Origin: a virus
IMG/VR virus record: IMGVR_UViG_3300035157_001086
Coordinates: 1 to 28,611 of that record
Length of the DNA stretch: 28,611 bases
Direction: 5' to 3' (one strand)
Part shown: positions 23,102 through 28,611 of the stretch, one piece after another
Numbering within the stretch: position 1 is the stretch's first letter
Layout of the letters: every line of letters begins with the position of its first letter
The notes under the pieces: model-generated
Told to the model about the DNA's origin: nothing
The model's database searches: none
What the model saw: only the letters and a program-made list of their open reading frames with translations
Translations under genes and position numbers: made by a program

Positions 23102-23796
23102 CTCGCTAGACCCTCCAGTACAACCTCACTCTCAACTCCAGTATTAGGGTTAGTAACCTTAACAATGTGTTGAAGTTTAGGCATTTTTTCAAAAAATTCC
23201 TGTATCATCATGAATTGCTTGCTATTCATTTGATCAAAAAATTCTATTAGTTCTTTTTTAGGAACAGTAGAACAATCATAAACTTGATTGGCATCACTAA
23301 TTGATTCTACACAACTTGCTGCCATATCAAAAACTTGGTCAACCTCAGCACCCTCACCAAAGTTCATAGCAACGAATGTTTCAATAGTGGGGTATCCCAT
23401 TGTAATAGCAACTTCCTCAGAAATTTTAAGATCCTTTTTATGACCTCTAGTTTTCTTGACTTTAATTTCGTCTAAAGGAATAGAAACTGATACAGTAGTT
23501 TCATTATCATCAGGACAAGTTACATTGACATCTACACTTTCACCAACAGATTTTGTACGAATCTGCAAGAAAACGAATTCAATATCAAATGTAGCAAGTT
23601 TTTCTACATCTGTAATGTCTGTACAATCTTTGATGATATCTTTGATTGCAGAAACAATAACGTTTTGATCACCATTTTCAGTAGCTAAGAGAAGGACTTT
23701 CTCCTCCTTTACAAGAAATGGTCTATAATTCACAGTTCTACCGTCTGAGGGTAGTTTCATTTTGTACTTAGGTACACTAATCTTAGGTAATGCCAT
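23089..23796 (-). CDS. 26: Baseplate hub assembly protein gp26 / tail assembly chaperone
   Basis: A 235-aa protein starting MALPKISVPKYKMKLPSDGR. It resembles the T4 gp26-like family: the N-terminus VPKYKMKLPSDGRTVNYRPF then LVKEEKVLLLATENGD; a middle with VDVNVTCPDDN; and a C-terminal helical part with MIQEFFEKMPKLQHIVK. The end is GLASFFE, where the Phe-Phe codons are the slippery site. T4 gp26 is needed for hub assembly; in this position (between tube genes and tape measure) it may work as the short form of a tail-assembly chaperone pair. Downstream of a late-type box. Confidence 0.8.
   Translation of the reverse strand: MALPKISVPKYKMKLPSDGRTVNYRPFLVKEEKVLLLATENGDQNVIVSAIKDIIKDCTDITDVEKLATFDIEFVFLQIRTKSVGESVDVNVTCPDDNETTVSVSIPLDEIKVKKTRGHKKDLKISEEVAITMGYPTIETFVAMNFGEGAEVDQVFDMAASCVESISDANQVYDCSTVPKKELIEFFDQMNSKQFMMIQEFFEKMPKLQHIVKVTNPNTGVESEVVLEGLASFFE
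23095..23116 (-). promoter_or_regulatory. Programmed -1 ribosomal frameshift site
   Basis: The minus strand has GGAGGG (23116-23111), a 9-base spacer, then the heptamer T TTT TTC (23101-23095) with the gp26 frame as X XXY YYZ, followed by GAA TAG. This is the layout of the E. coli dnaX signal: a Shine-Dalgarno-like stimulator about 10 bases before a slippery heptamer. No strong downstream hairpin was seen; the nearest is a short AT-rich stem about 40 bases on. Confidence 0.75.
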
Positions 23797-23816
23797 AGAT
23801 ATTCACATCAGTACAT

Positions 23817-23824
23817 TTATTTAG
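23817..23824 (-). promoter_or_regulatory. Late-type promoter box before gp26
   Basis: The minus strand reads CTAAATAA, overlapping the stop of the gp54-like gene, about 21 bases before the ATG at 23796. It is weaker than the TATAAATA box at 6311. Confidence 0.35.
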
Positions 23825-24687
23825 GCGATACCAGTAACGGTCAATGCTGCGTTAACGATAGTATTCAAGACTGATGTATTATTGGAAGTTGTATTAGAAG
23901 TATAATCATCTAATGTTCCACTTACAGTCATATATTGAATTGTATTAGAATCAAACTGATCAGCAGTATAGAAACGATATCTCTCATAATAAAAACCAAC
24001 ACTCAAAGTCATTGTCTGAGCATTAGAGTTATTCAACTGAACCGAACCGATATTATATGGATATAAATTTTGAAGTTCCCAAGCAGCAGTTAGTTGATAC
24101 TTTCTTGCTAGTAATAAATCTGCGTTTCCACTTTCTCTTATAGCATTAATTAACTCAGGATCACTAACTGCTAAACCTCCACCACCTCTTTCCCACTTGT
24201 AAATCATCATTTTCTTACAAACATAATCATCATAATATCTTGTATATTGCTCACTATCACTTGCCATCATAGTTGTCCATCTCTCAAAGAAGTTTCTTGA
24301 ATATTGAGAACGTGGCATTCTAAAGTTTATACTAATCTGACTATATGCTGTATTTGTTGCATACTTAAACGGTGATCCAACATAAGGAGTTTGTGAAGTA
24401 GTAATCTGCTTACTTGGAAGATTTACAGTATCAGCATAGTAATCAAGTAACCAACCCAAATCATTACTATCTTGATTAATATCGAATGCTCTTTGAGGTG
24501 GGTTTTCTTGTATTGGTCCCACAAAATAATGAGAGGTTTGTGCAGCTGGGGTTTGCAGCATCTTCGGTGACATAAATCTTACCGAAAATAAATTACTAAA
24601 ACTAGGAGCATTATCTTTACCCTTTGTGTTAGCTATAAATTGCTTGAATGACGGGTATCTTGCGAAGTCTGGTGTAGGGATTGCCAT
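23821..24687 (-). CDS. 54: Baseplate tail tube initiator, gp54-like (288 aa)
   Basis: A 288-aa soluble protein starting MAIPTPDFARYPSFKQFIAN. Seen features are an N-terminal segment NLFSVRFMSPKML, an aromatic middle (GWLLDYYADTVNLPSKQITT), a strand SQISINFRMPRSQYSRNFFE and a C-terminal beta part (TMTLSVGFYYERYRFYTADQ). This is the tube-like fold expected for gp54/gp48/gp19 relatives. The length is near T4 gp54 (320 aa). It lies between gp4 and gp26 and close to gp48, with which gp54 starts the tail tube. Assignment to gp54 rather than another tube-type protein rests on family resemblance and position. The start shares one base with the gp4 stop (TAATG). Confidence 0.65.
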   Translation of the reverse strand: MAIPTPDFARYPSFKQFIANTKGKDNAPSFSNLFSVRFMSPKMLQTPAAQTSHYFVGPIQENPPQRAFDINQDSNDLGWLLDYYADTVNLPSKQITTSQTPYVGSPFKYATNTAYSQISINFRMPRSQYSRNFFERWTTMMASDSEQYTRYYDDYVCKKMMIYKWERGGGGLAVSDPELINAIRESGNADLLLARKYQLTAAWELQNLYPYNIGSVQLNNSNAQTMTLSVGFYYERYRFYTADQFDSNTIQYMTVSGTLDDYTSNTTSNNTSVLNTIVNAALTVTGIA

Positions 24688-25106
24688 TAGATTTTAAGTT
24701 CCTTTTCTGTGACTACCATAAATTCCCAACCGTGATCTTTACAAAACTCAGTCGCTGCTTTAAACTTTGCTTGATTTACAGCATAAGTCATAACTTCACT
24801 TATATATTTTTTAGTGTTTCGCTTTTGAGTTTTTGGTTCTTTCGTTTGATATGATGGTTTAACTTCTGCAATATATTTCTTTTTTCCTACTTTAACGTAG
24901 AAATCTGGAAAATATCTATGTCGTTTACCATCAACAGGTGAAATATAAGGTATAATAAATTCTTCACTACTCCATTCTTCTACAGAAGGACTAGATTCGC
25001 ACCATTGCATAAATTTATACTCCCATGAGGAGCGATATACCACGTTTCGTGGGTCACCTTTGTATTTCCTGGGATTAGAAACACGATACTTACCTCGATA
25101 TCTCAT
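24687..25106 (-). CDS. 4: Head completion protein gp4 (nuclease-like)
   Basis: A 139-aa homologue of T4 gp4 (gp50/gp65), the head-completion protein needed for joining heads to tails. The family pattern is clear: KYRVSNPRKYKGDPRNVVYR, SSWEYKFMQWC, SEEFIIPYISPVDGKRHRYF, EVKP and the end VNQAKFKAATEFCKDHGWEF. The TnsA-like PD-(D/E)xK nuclease core is intact: E29 (SSWE), D68 (FPDF) and E81-V-K83. The start chosen is ATG 25106; the frame also opens at a TTG four codons earlier (25118). A late-type box lies about 20 bases upstream. It is head-related but embedded among tail genes. Confidence 0.9.
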   Translation of the reverse strand: MRYRGKYRVSNPRKYKGDPRNVVYRSSWEYKFMQWCESSPSVEEWSSEEFIIPYISPVDGKRHRYFPDFYVKVGKKKYIAEVKPSYQTKEPKTQKRNTKKYISEVMTYAVNQAKFKAATEFCKDHGWEFMVVTEKELKI

Positions 25107-25111
25107 AAATA
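25104..25111 (+). promoter_or_regulatory. Late-type promoter box for gp48
   Basis: The plus strand reads CATAAATA, about 33 bases before the gp48 start at 25144. It overlaps the gp4 start codon on the other strand. Together with the minus-strand box at 25127-25134 it forms a compact divergent late promoter pair. Confidence 0.45.
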
Positions 25112-25126
25112 CATACAAGTCACGTA

Positions 25127-25134
25127 GTATTTAG
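25127..25134 (-). promoter_or_regulatory. Late-type promoter box for gp4
   Basis: The minus strand reads CTAAATAC about 20 bases before the gp4 ATG at 25106. It is one half of the divergent pair; two bases differ from TATAAATA, so support is moderate. Confidence 0.35.
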
Positions 25135-25143
25135 GTAGAAAAG

Positions 25144-26160
25144 TTGACAATATATCGCTACCCCTTAGATCCACCTGTAACAGGAAACACTTCTGTAGAT
25201 AATCCTACACAGACAGTTGACTATGTAATGTTTCAGAGAAAAAGAATTCAGTATGATGATAGTAATGGTTCAAATTACTATGGTTTAAACATTCCTAACA
25301 ATAACGTTGCATTTAATACTAATCCTAATCGTTGCTATATCGCAATGCCTCAGAATCTCTCAACTCAATATCAACCAACATATCGTCAAGTTGATGTAGG
25401 AGTTGCTGGAGTAGCAGCGGCTACTGGATTGGGTGTTAGTGATTATGATCAAGCTGCTGCAGCATTACAAACAGCTGCACAACAAGCATTACCAGAATTC
25501 GCAACTGGTACACTGTCATCAATTGCTCAAGGTGCTTCACAATTTTTAGGATTAGCAGGTACTTTTAGTGCAAATGATATATTGGCATTATCTAAAGGAA
25601 AGGTTTTCAACCCTTACACTGAGCAATTATATAGTAATATGCAGTTTAGAAATCACTTGTTCTCATTTAAGTTTTTTGCTCGTAGTGATAGAGAATCTAG
25701 GGAAATTAATCGTATTATCAAATATCTGAAAAAAGGTGCTTTACCGATATATGGAGCAACAGGTGGAGGAACTGGTATTATTAATGATGATGATGCTAGA
25801 GATCAGGATGATAATTCTATTAGTGCTCAAGGATTCATTGATAAATTAGATGAAAACCTGAATAGCGTAGGAGCTGCCCGATTCTTCGAAGTTCCAGACA
25901 AATTTGATATTAAATTTATTCGTTTAAATCCTAATTCAGATGGTAACGTTACAAGTCACGATCTTCATTATAAAGTACATACATCTGTGTGTACTGGAAT
26001 TGATGTAAATTACACTCCAGACGGTCAATATAATGCTGTCAAAGGTGGAATAACTAATGTTACAACAAATGCACCATTACAAGTTCCTGCAGTTACCGTG
26101 AATTGTAGATTTACAGAAACTCAACTTGTAACACAAGGACAAATCGATCAGGGGTACTAA
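25144..26160 (+). CDS. 48: Baseplate tail tube cap, gp48-like (338 aa)
   Basis: The 338-aa protein begins with TTG at 25144 (TTG ACA ATA TAT CGC). No ATG is available before codon 29, and the N-terminal YRYPLDPPVTG looks conserved, so a TTG start with AGGTAG upstream is likely. Seen features: FQRKRIQYDDSNGSNYYGLN, an Ala/Gln-rich helical insert (about 85-125), and a tube-like C-terminal half with FRNHLFSFKFFARSDRESRE and YTPDGQYNAVKGG. Members of this family cap the tail tube at the baseplate and start its growth with gp54. It is followed after 1 base by gp53 on the same strand, and it is divergent from gp4. Confidence 0.75.
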   Translation: MTIYRYPLDPPVTGNTSVDNPTQTVDYVMFQRKRIQYDDSNGSNYYGLNIPNNNVAFNTNPNRCYIAMPQNLSTQYQPTYRQVDVGVAGVAAATGLGVSDYDQAAAALQTAAQQALPEFATGTLSSIAQGASQFLGLAGTFSANDILALSKGKVFNPYTEQLYSNMQFRNHLFSFKFFARSDRESREINRIIKYLKKGALPIYGATGGGTGIINDDDARDQDDNSISAQGFIDKLDENLNSVGAARFFEVPDKFDIKFIRLNPNSDGNVTSHDLHYKVHTSVCTGIDVNYTPDGQYNAVKGGITNVTTNAPLQVPAVTVNCRFTETQLVTQGQIDQGY

Positions 26161-26161
26161 A

Positions 26162-27070
26162 ATGTCAGGATATTTTTCTTATTTTCCTAATGTATACGTT
26201 GGTGAGGGTGTCGAAGATGATGAGGCATTCAAATACCGACTAGTTAAAAATATTTTTAGAAAAATTAAAGCAAGACCCGATTTAAATCAATATACAACTC
26301 TTTTTGAAGCATATTCAATTAGAGTTGGAGAAACTCCTTCTACACTTGCAGGAAGATTATATGATGATCCAAAACTAGATTGGGCAATCCTCTTAATTAA
26401 TGATATCACTGACGTATATGAACAATGGCCAAAGGAGCAAGACCATTTAGAATCTTATGTAGATGAAATCTACACTGCCGATAAAAGAGATGACATTCAT
26501 CATTGGGAAACTAATGAGATTCTACTTGATAATGGTACACCAGTTATCAAAGAAGGTATTGAAGTAACTGAAGACTGGAGAACTATAATGCCAAATGGTG
26601 ATGTAAAAACTGCAGAAGAATCAAGAGCACCAGTAACTAACTATGAACATGAATATTATAAGAATGAAGTAAAAAGACAAATTTTACTTCCAGTTAGTAA
26701 TATGTTAAATATCATGACTGAAGAGTTCGAAGACTTAGTTGCATACGAACCTCATAGTGAACTTGATGATGCAAATAACAAAAAAACACCATTAAATATT
26801 ATCTCTAGATTCTTAAATAACACAGGATCTGCTAGTTTTGCTAGTGCAGTTCGCTCTGCAGTAAATGGAACTGGTGTAGTTACCTATGATGATGGACCTG
26901 GTAACGTTGGTGGTACGAATACTTTATCATTAACTGCTGGAGTTAGTAATGTGGTAACTAGTACTACAAGCACAAGTACAAGCACAAGTAGTAGTTCTTC
27001 AAGTTCTAGCAGTAGTTCTTCTTCAAGTTCTAGCAGTAGTTCTTCTTCAAGTTCTAGCGGCGGATACTAA
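26162..27070 (+). CDS. 53: Baseplate wedge subunit gp53 with a poly-serine tail
   Basis: The 302-aa protein starts MSGYFSYFPNVYVGEGVEDD. Residues 1-200 match the gp53 wedge family: LVKNIFRKIKARPDLNQYTT, a LysM-like EAYSIRVGETPSTLAGRLYD unit, and DDPKLDWAILLINDITDVYE. T4 gp53 is 196 aa; here about 100 residues are added. The extension ends in a Thr-Ser alternation, then 24 consecutive serines and G-G-Y. The poly-Ser stretch is encoded by a 24-bp tandem repeat with mixed AGT/AGC/TCT/TCA codons. It is the last gene before a bidirectional terminator. gp53 identity is well supported; the tail's function is unknown. Confidence 0.85.
   Translation: MSGYFSYFPNVYVGEGVEDDEAFKYRLVKNIFRKIKARPDLNQYTTLFEAYSIRVGETPSTLAGRLYDDPKLDWAILLINDITDVYEQWPKEQDHLESYVDEIYTADKRDDIHHWETNEILLDNGTPVIKEGIEVTEDWRTIMPNGDVKTAEESRAPVTNYEHEYYKNEVKRQILLPVSNMLNIMTEEFEDLVAYEPHSELDDANNKKTPLNIISRFLNNTGSASFASAVRSAVNGTGVVTYDDGPGNVGGTNTLSLTAGVSNVVTSTTSTSTSTSSSSSSSSSSSSSSSSSSSSSSSSGGY
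26990..27058 (+). repeat. 24-bp tandem repeat coding for the gp53 poly-serine tail
   Basis: Two identical 24-base units occupy 27011-27034 and 27035-27058, beginning AGTAGTTCTTCTTCAAGTTC. A 21-base unit lacking one TCT codon precedes them (26990-27010). All units are in frame and code only for Ser. Unit number is likely to vary between relatives. Confidence 0.9.
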
Positions 27071-27087
27071 AAAACCCTACAGACAAA

Positions 27088-27118
27088 AAAATACCCCGAT
27101 TTTTTTTCGGGGTATTTT
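27088..27118. terminator. Bidirectional intrinsic terminator
   Basis: A 12-bp perfect stem (AAAATACCCCGA / TCGGGGTATTTT) with a 7-base T loop lies between the convergent gp53 (+) and secreted-protein (-) genes. The arms end in A/T runs on both sides, so it can stop transcription in both directions. Confidence 0.85.
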
Positions 27119-27142
27119 GGTAATTAAAAGTCGAATTATATA

Positions 27143-27682
27143 TCAACCTCCATCAATATCACAACCTATCACACTACCACTGACAATTCCAAGAGGGATT
27201 GCCCACCAACGTCCATCTCCTTGAGATATTGCTGCGGCAGCTCCACCACCTAAGATACCACCAAGGATTGCTCCTTCACTACACTCATTACCATCAGGTG
27301 AAGGTTCTCTTTGAAAGATAGGTCTTGATGGTCTTGAATGATTACATGGTACTTCAACAGTATCATGCCATGAATTAACATATCCTGGTCGATTTGCTGT
27401 GCCAGGAACATACTCTTCTCTATACTCTTTACGAGTACATGTACTACTAGACGAATAACCTGGTTGATAACTATTACTCGTTCTCCACCAAGGTCTTACT
27501 GGTTCTCTTCTTACTCCTCTATATTCGTGAGGAGTAGAACTTGATGCTGTTGTAATTAATCTATCAACCCAATTTCTAGAGGGAGCATCTTCATATGCTT
27601 GACGATTACTACGATCACCAATACTCTCTGCACTAACAGGGGCAATTAGGAATGGTAGTAACAACAGAGGTAATGCTTTCAT
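27143..27682 (-). CDS. Secreted glycine-zipper protein (179 aa)
   Basis: The N-terminus MKALPLLLLPFLIAPVSAES is a typical signal peptide with a V-S-A cleavage site near residue 18-19. The mature part is Arg/Ser/Tyr-rich, with three Cys in the middle and C-terminal regions and little homology I can name. The C-terminal 50 residues (EGAILGGILGGGAAAAISQG, then DGRWWAIPLGIVSGSVIGCD) form two Gly-rich helices of the glycine-zipper 2TM type, seen in outer-membrane-associated bacterial proteins. It likely acts in the host envelope. It has its own promoter (TATAAT) and a good ribosome binding site (AAGGA five bases before ATG). Role in infection unknown. Confidence 0.75.
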   Translation of the reverse strand: MKALPLLLLPFLIAPVSAESIGDRSNRQAYEDAPSRNWVDRLITTASSSTPHEYRGVRREPVRPWWRTSNSYQPGYSSSSTCTRKEYREEYVPGTANRPGYVNSWHDTVEVPCNHSRPSRPIFQREPSPDGNECSEGAILGGILGGGAAAAISQGDGRWWAIPLGIVSGSVIGCDIDGG

Positions 27683-27704
27683 TGTAATCCTTTTTAATAT
27701 GTAT

Positions 27705-27732
27705 ATTATAGCATAAAAAAGGGGGTGTGTAA
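27705..27732 (-). promoter_or_regulatory. Sigma70-like promoter for the secreted-protein gene
   Basis: The minus strand has TATAAT (27710-27705) preceded, 16 bases upstream, by TTACAC (27732-27727). The -35 box is in the loop of the preceding terminator. AAGGATTACAATG follows as ribosome binding site and start. Confidence 0.6.
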
Positions 27733-27740
27733 CCCCCTTT
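27715..27740 (-). terminator. Intrinsic terminator after the gp32 operon
   Basis: On the minus strand AAAGGGGG, a 7-base loop and CCCCCTTT form an 8-bp stem followed by TTT. It lies 11 bases after the stop of the 66-aa gene and should end the gp32 transcript. Confidence 0.8.
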
Positions 27741-27751
27741 GTGACAGTTTC

Positions 27752-27952
27752 CTATTTGGTTTCTAGGATTGCTTCTTTAATCACCGTCTTTAATTGTCTT
27801 AGTTTTTTCTTACCAAGACCTGCTCTTGTATCAATTTGTACCTTTAACCAGTACACAAAGGCAAGTACCAGTATAAACTGAATGCCTTCTCCCCATGACA
27901 GATTCCATGCTTCATTAAGATCTAATGAAGCAGCAGCTAATAAATTAATCAT
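27752..27952 (-). CDS. Small one-helix membrane protein (66 aa) downstream of gp32
   Basis: The frame MINLLAAASLDLNEAWNLSW has one hydrophobic helix (about 24-37, GIQFILVLAFVYWL), then a basic, amphipathic tail (GLGKKKLRQLKTVIKEAILE). Its ATG abuts the gp32 stop (TAAATG), so it is translated from the gp32 message. I do not recognise it. Confidence 0.65.
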   Translation of the reverse strand: MINLLAAASLDLNEAWNLSWGEGIQFILVLAFVYWLKVQIDTRAGLGKKKLRQLKTVIKEAILETK

Positions 27953-28611
27953 TTAATCTTCACCTGCAAGTTTAGCAAAATATGAAAGAGTATCTTCGGA
28001 ATCCTCAACAGGAGACGAAGCAACTGCATTCTTAAGACCAGCGAGGTCAGAATCATTGAAACCACCAGAAGGTTTTGGTTCATACTCCTCACTATCAACA
28101 CCAATATTAGGACGTACAGGTGCAGCACCTTTACCAAGAACTAAGTTAAGGCGTTTCTGTAGATCTTCATATGACTTGAAGTTCTTCTCCGCTTCAAACT
28201 CTGCAAGAGAGTAACCCTCTTTCCAGATACCTTCTAGTTTATCATCATCGAAGTTACCTAACACTTTAGGTGCAGCGAACTCAGACTTATCATAGTTCCA
28301 GTAACCATCAACCTTGCGTATCTTCAATTTGAAGTCAGCACCCTTCCAGAAATTGAAAGGATCAATAGGACTCTCATCTGCAAATGCAGGTTGCATTGCT
28401 TCAACAAGTTTATCAAAAATCTTCTTACCAAATTTGTATAGGAAGACACGACCCTCATTCTCAGGGTGAGCAGGATCTTGAACAACATAAATGTTGCTGT
28501 AGTAGGAAAGTTTACGCTTCTGAGCACGTGCGATTTCCTTATCGCTATCACGACCACTGTTCCAAAGTTCCCTGTTCAGTTCTCCAACGGGATCATCCTT
28601 ACCAAGTGTAG
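27953..28611 (-). CDS. 32: Single-stranded DNA-binding protein gp32, 5' end outside window
   Basis: The last 218 codons of a T4 gp32 homologue, open to the right edge. The core domain is recognisable: RKLSYYSNIYVVQDPAHPEN, EGRVFLYKFGKKIFDKLVEA (compare T4 GKVFKYRFGKKIWDKI), WKGADFKLKIRKVDGYWNYD and the helix FKSYEDLQKRLNLVLGKG. The C-terminus is acidic (SSPVEDSEDTLSYFAKLAGE), as in T4 where it binds other replication proteins. The N-terminal cooperativity region and most of the zinc-binding region lie beyond the window. It is followed directly by a membrane-protein gene and a terminator. Confidence 0.9.
   Translation of the reverse strand, partial: TLGKDDPVGELNRELWNSGRDSDKEIARAQKRKLSYYSNIYVVQDPAHPENEGRVFLYKFGKKIFDKLVEAMQPAFADESPIDPFNFWKGADFKLKIRKVDGYWNYDKSEFAAPKVLGNFDDDKLEGIWKEGYSLAEFEAEKNFKSYEDLQKRLNLVLGKGAAPVRPNIGVDSEEYEPKPSGGFNDSDLAGLKNAVASSPVEDSEDTLSYFAKLAGED

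Noticed and set aside
25144-25149. TTGACA at the gp48 start as a -35 box
   Set aside because: No -10-like hexamer occurs at the right spacing; it codes for the first two residues of gp48.
28324-28557. Minus-strand 77-codon frame at the right edge
   Set aside because: It is an alternative frame of gp32, whose own frame gives the conserved single-strand-binding core through to the window edge.

Overview
The window looks like part of the genome of a marine T4-like cyanophage (a myovirus of Synechococcus or Prochlorococcus). Two things point there. It carries recognisable T4-type morphogenesis and replication genes: gp5, a gp27-like hub protein, gp26, gp54, gp4, gp48, gp53 and gp32. Between them sit genes that only make sense in a cyanobacterial host: CP12, CpeT, the bilin reductase PcyA, a PsbN-like protein and PurS. 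The DNA is AT-rich, nearly all genes lie on the minus strand, and neighbours overlap by 1-4 bases (ATGA, TAATG). No tRNA, rRNA, CRISPR array, transposase or integrase was seen.

Layout from left to right. (1) 1-6283, minus: three large virion structural or fibre-like genes, the first running off the left edge. T4-late-type boxes (TATAAATA or CATAAATA) lie before the first and third of them. (2) 6342-11779, minus: an accessory island of about 5.4 kb driven by three sigma70-like promoters with both -35 and -10 boxes. It holds three putative Fe(II)/2-oxoglutarate oxygenases, a flavin-dependent (tryptophan-type) halogenase, PurS, a PsbN-like membrane protein, a run of tiny membrane proteins (two are paralogues) and several small unknown genes. 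(3) 11783-17141, minus: gp5 and a gp27-like hub gene, separated by a cp12-cpeT-pcyA operon with a late-type promoter. (4) 17138-22908, minus: two giant, partly paralogous tail proteins. One looks like a tape measure. The other carries two peptidoglycan-hydrolase-like domains. (5) 22901-25106, minus: gp26, a gp51-like overlapping reading frame, gp54 and the head-completion nuclease gp4. (6) 25144-27070, plus: gp48 and gp53, ending at a strong bidirectional terminator. (7) 27143-28611, minus: a secreted glycine-zipper protein, a one-helix membrane protein and the C-terminal part of gp32.

The late genes together build the baseplate hub, tube, tail and fibres. cp12, cpeT and pcyA would act on host carbon metabolism and bilins. 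The early-promoter island supplies small membrane proteins, oxygenases, a purine-synthesis subunit and a halogenase.

The observation most worth checking is at the end of gp26. There is a canonical T TTT TTC slippery heptamer with a Shine-Dalgarno-like GGAGGG nine bases upstream. The -1 frame then stays open through a 64-codon tail that has no start codon before its 22nd codon, directly before the putative tape-measure gene. This is the arrangement of frameshifted tail-assembly chaperones (lambda gpG/gpGT), here in a T4-like phage. Also notable are the recurring N-W-x-x-x-L-F motif in the two giant tail proteins and the cassette of tiny membrane proteins next to the PsbN-like gene.
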